Shown here piece after piece: positions 63,448 through 64,000 of a DNA stretch of 64,000 nt (position 1 is its first letter; every line of letters starts with the position of its first letter). A program made the translations under genes and the position numbers. The stretch lies in assembly GCF_003390325.1 (NCBI RefSeq), contig NZ_QUOK01000001.1, positions 310,001 through 374,000 on the forward strand, in the 5' to 3' direction. Source of the DNA: Rhodohalobacter sp. SW132. GTDB taxonomy: Bacteria; Bacteroidota; Rhodothermia; Balneolales; Balneolaceae. The notes under the pieces were generated by a model. That model did no database searches. It was not told where the DNA came from and worked only from the letters and a program-made list of their open reading frames with translations.

Positions 63448-64000
63448 CTATACTAATTCCTGTTCGTTAATTTCTTCTATGATTTCAAATATTTTAATAG
63501 CTTTTCTTCCCTGAATTAACCCGGGATATGCGACCATTTTCTGAACGTTATTGATTCGAACTTCCAGGGGCTTATCGGTTCGCTGGTTCAGTGGAATGGT
63601 ATCCCCTTCTTTCAGATCGATGATCTCATTGATCGTTAGCCGTGTGGTTCCGAGCAGTGGCTGAACCCGGACTTTTGCGCTCATTAATGTTCGCTGGTAC
63701 GATTCGAATTCTTTGGGATTGAGTTTTTCCGTGCTTCCCTGGCTTCCTTTCCGTAAAACAGATTCCTGCATTGCATCTTTCAGAAGGCTGTAGGGATAGG
63801 AGATCTGGAATTCCGTTTGTGCCGTACCATTATCGATGATGAATTTTGCGACTATGGTCGGATCAACCGACATCAAATGGATATTTTCCGGCTTGCTCTC
63901 GTAGGTGGCTGAATTGATGTGAAAGTCCATGTAGGGTTCCCATGCCGTAACAATCTCGCGATTCACATTTTTCATGATCCGGGAAATGATTTTCTCCTCG
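63448..64000 (-). CDS. fliM: Flagellar motor switch protein FliM (5' end outside window)
   Basis: The frame is open through the right window edge; 184 C-terminal residues are visible. They hold the end of the FliM middle domain (VNREIVTAWEPYMDFHINSA, SYPYSLLKDAM) and the C-terminal SpoA domain (AKVRVQPLLGTTRLTINEII, DLKEGDTIPLNQRTDKPLEV, YPGLIQGRKAIKI). FliM is the CheY-P-binding C-ring protein; its CheY-binding N-terminus is outside. An internal ATG at 63975 is not the start because conserved coding continues upstream. It ends 2 bp before fliN. Confidence 0.93.
   Translation of the reverse strand, partial: EEKIISRIMKNVNREIVTAWEPYMDFHINSATYESKPENIHLMSVDPTIVAKFIIDNGTAQTEFQISYPYSLLKDAMQESVLRKGSQGSTEKLNPKEFESYQRTLMSAKVRVQPLLGTTRLTINEIIDLKEGDTIPLNQRTDKPLEVRINNVQKMVAYPGLIQGRKAIKIFEIIEEINEQELV

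Noticed and set aside
63448-63975. FliM start at 63975
   Set aside because: The frame continues without a stop to the window edge, and FliM needs about 150 more N-terminal residues.
1-64000. tRNA or rRNA genes
   Set aside because: No rRNA-like sequence or convincing tRNA cloverleaf was noticed when reading the spacers.

Overview
The window looks like a flagellated, diderm member of the Balneolota/Bacteroidota group (Balneolaceae-like). The reasons are a SusC/SusD pair beside a LacI-type regulator, a complete outer-membrane flagellar ring set (FlgH, FlgI), a sigma-28/sigma-54 style flagellar programme, and AT-rich spacers without clear Shine-Dalgarno sites. The taxonomic call is an inference from gene content; no rRNA is present.

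Layout. (1) 1-11.2 kb is an ordinary accessory region: a heme-copper-oxidase-like membrane protein that runs off the left edge, a divergent Rrf2 [Fe-S] regulator with palindromes between the two, an SDR dehydrogenase, a LacI regulator, a susCD pair with a LacI-type operator in front of it, and a lipid kinase/metallophosphoesterase pair. (2) 11.2-15.4 kb holds three flagellin genes. Two lie in apparently identical 1.13-kb direct repeats. All three have the same sigma-28 promoter pattern, and the spacers carry perfect CAGGGTG heptamer arrays (18, 15 and 2 copies). (3) 15.5-19.1 kb is a COG1112-type helicase with a C-terminal phospholipase-D domain, the architecture of the Mokosh type II phage-defence protein, broken by one extra base. 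(4) 19.4-36.0 kb is one long leftward cluster for making and attaching a glycan. It contains a giant OGT/SPINDLY-FkbM-glycosyltransferase protein, a dTDP-3-acylamino-3,6-dideoxyhexose branch (RfbA, two FdtA-like isomerases, an acyltransferase, an aminotransferase), a CDP-glycerol-phosphotransferase-like enzyme, a formyltransferase-like enzyme, and a three-enzyme set matching the Campylobacter capsule phosphoramidate route (glutamine kinase, cytidylyltransferase, gamma-glutamyl-CDP-amidate hydrolase). (5) 36.6-63.9 kb is flagellar: fliS-fliD and two small genes, a sigma-54 response regulator, a TPR protein, flgLKNJIHAGF, flhBAFG-fliA, and fliRQPONM. An OsmC/GNAT-DinB pair and a repeat-rich spacer interrupt it.

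How it fits together. The glycan cluster sits exactly between the flagellins and the filament chaperone/cap genes, and it begins with an OGT-type protein glycosyltransferase. The simplest reading is a flagellin-glycosylation island. The unusual element is the phosphoramidate pathway, which suggests an N-P decorated glycan on flagella or on the cell surface. Transcription is probably layered. The sigma-54 activator at 39.5 kb may act on -24/-12-like sites in front of flgF, flhB and the glycan operon. FliA at 56.2 kb would act on the TTAA-N15-17-CGATAA sites found before the flagellins, fliS and a small gene after fliA. Functions are inferred from sequence patterns; no database search was run.
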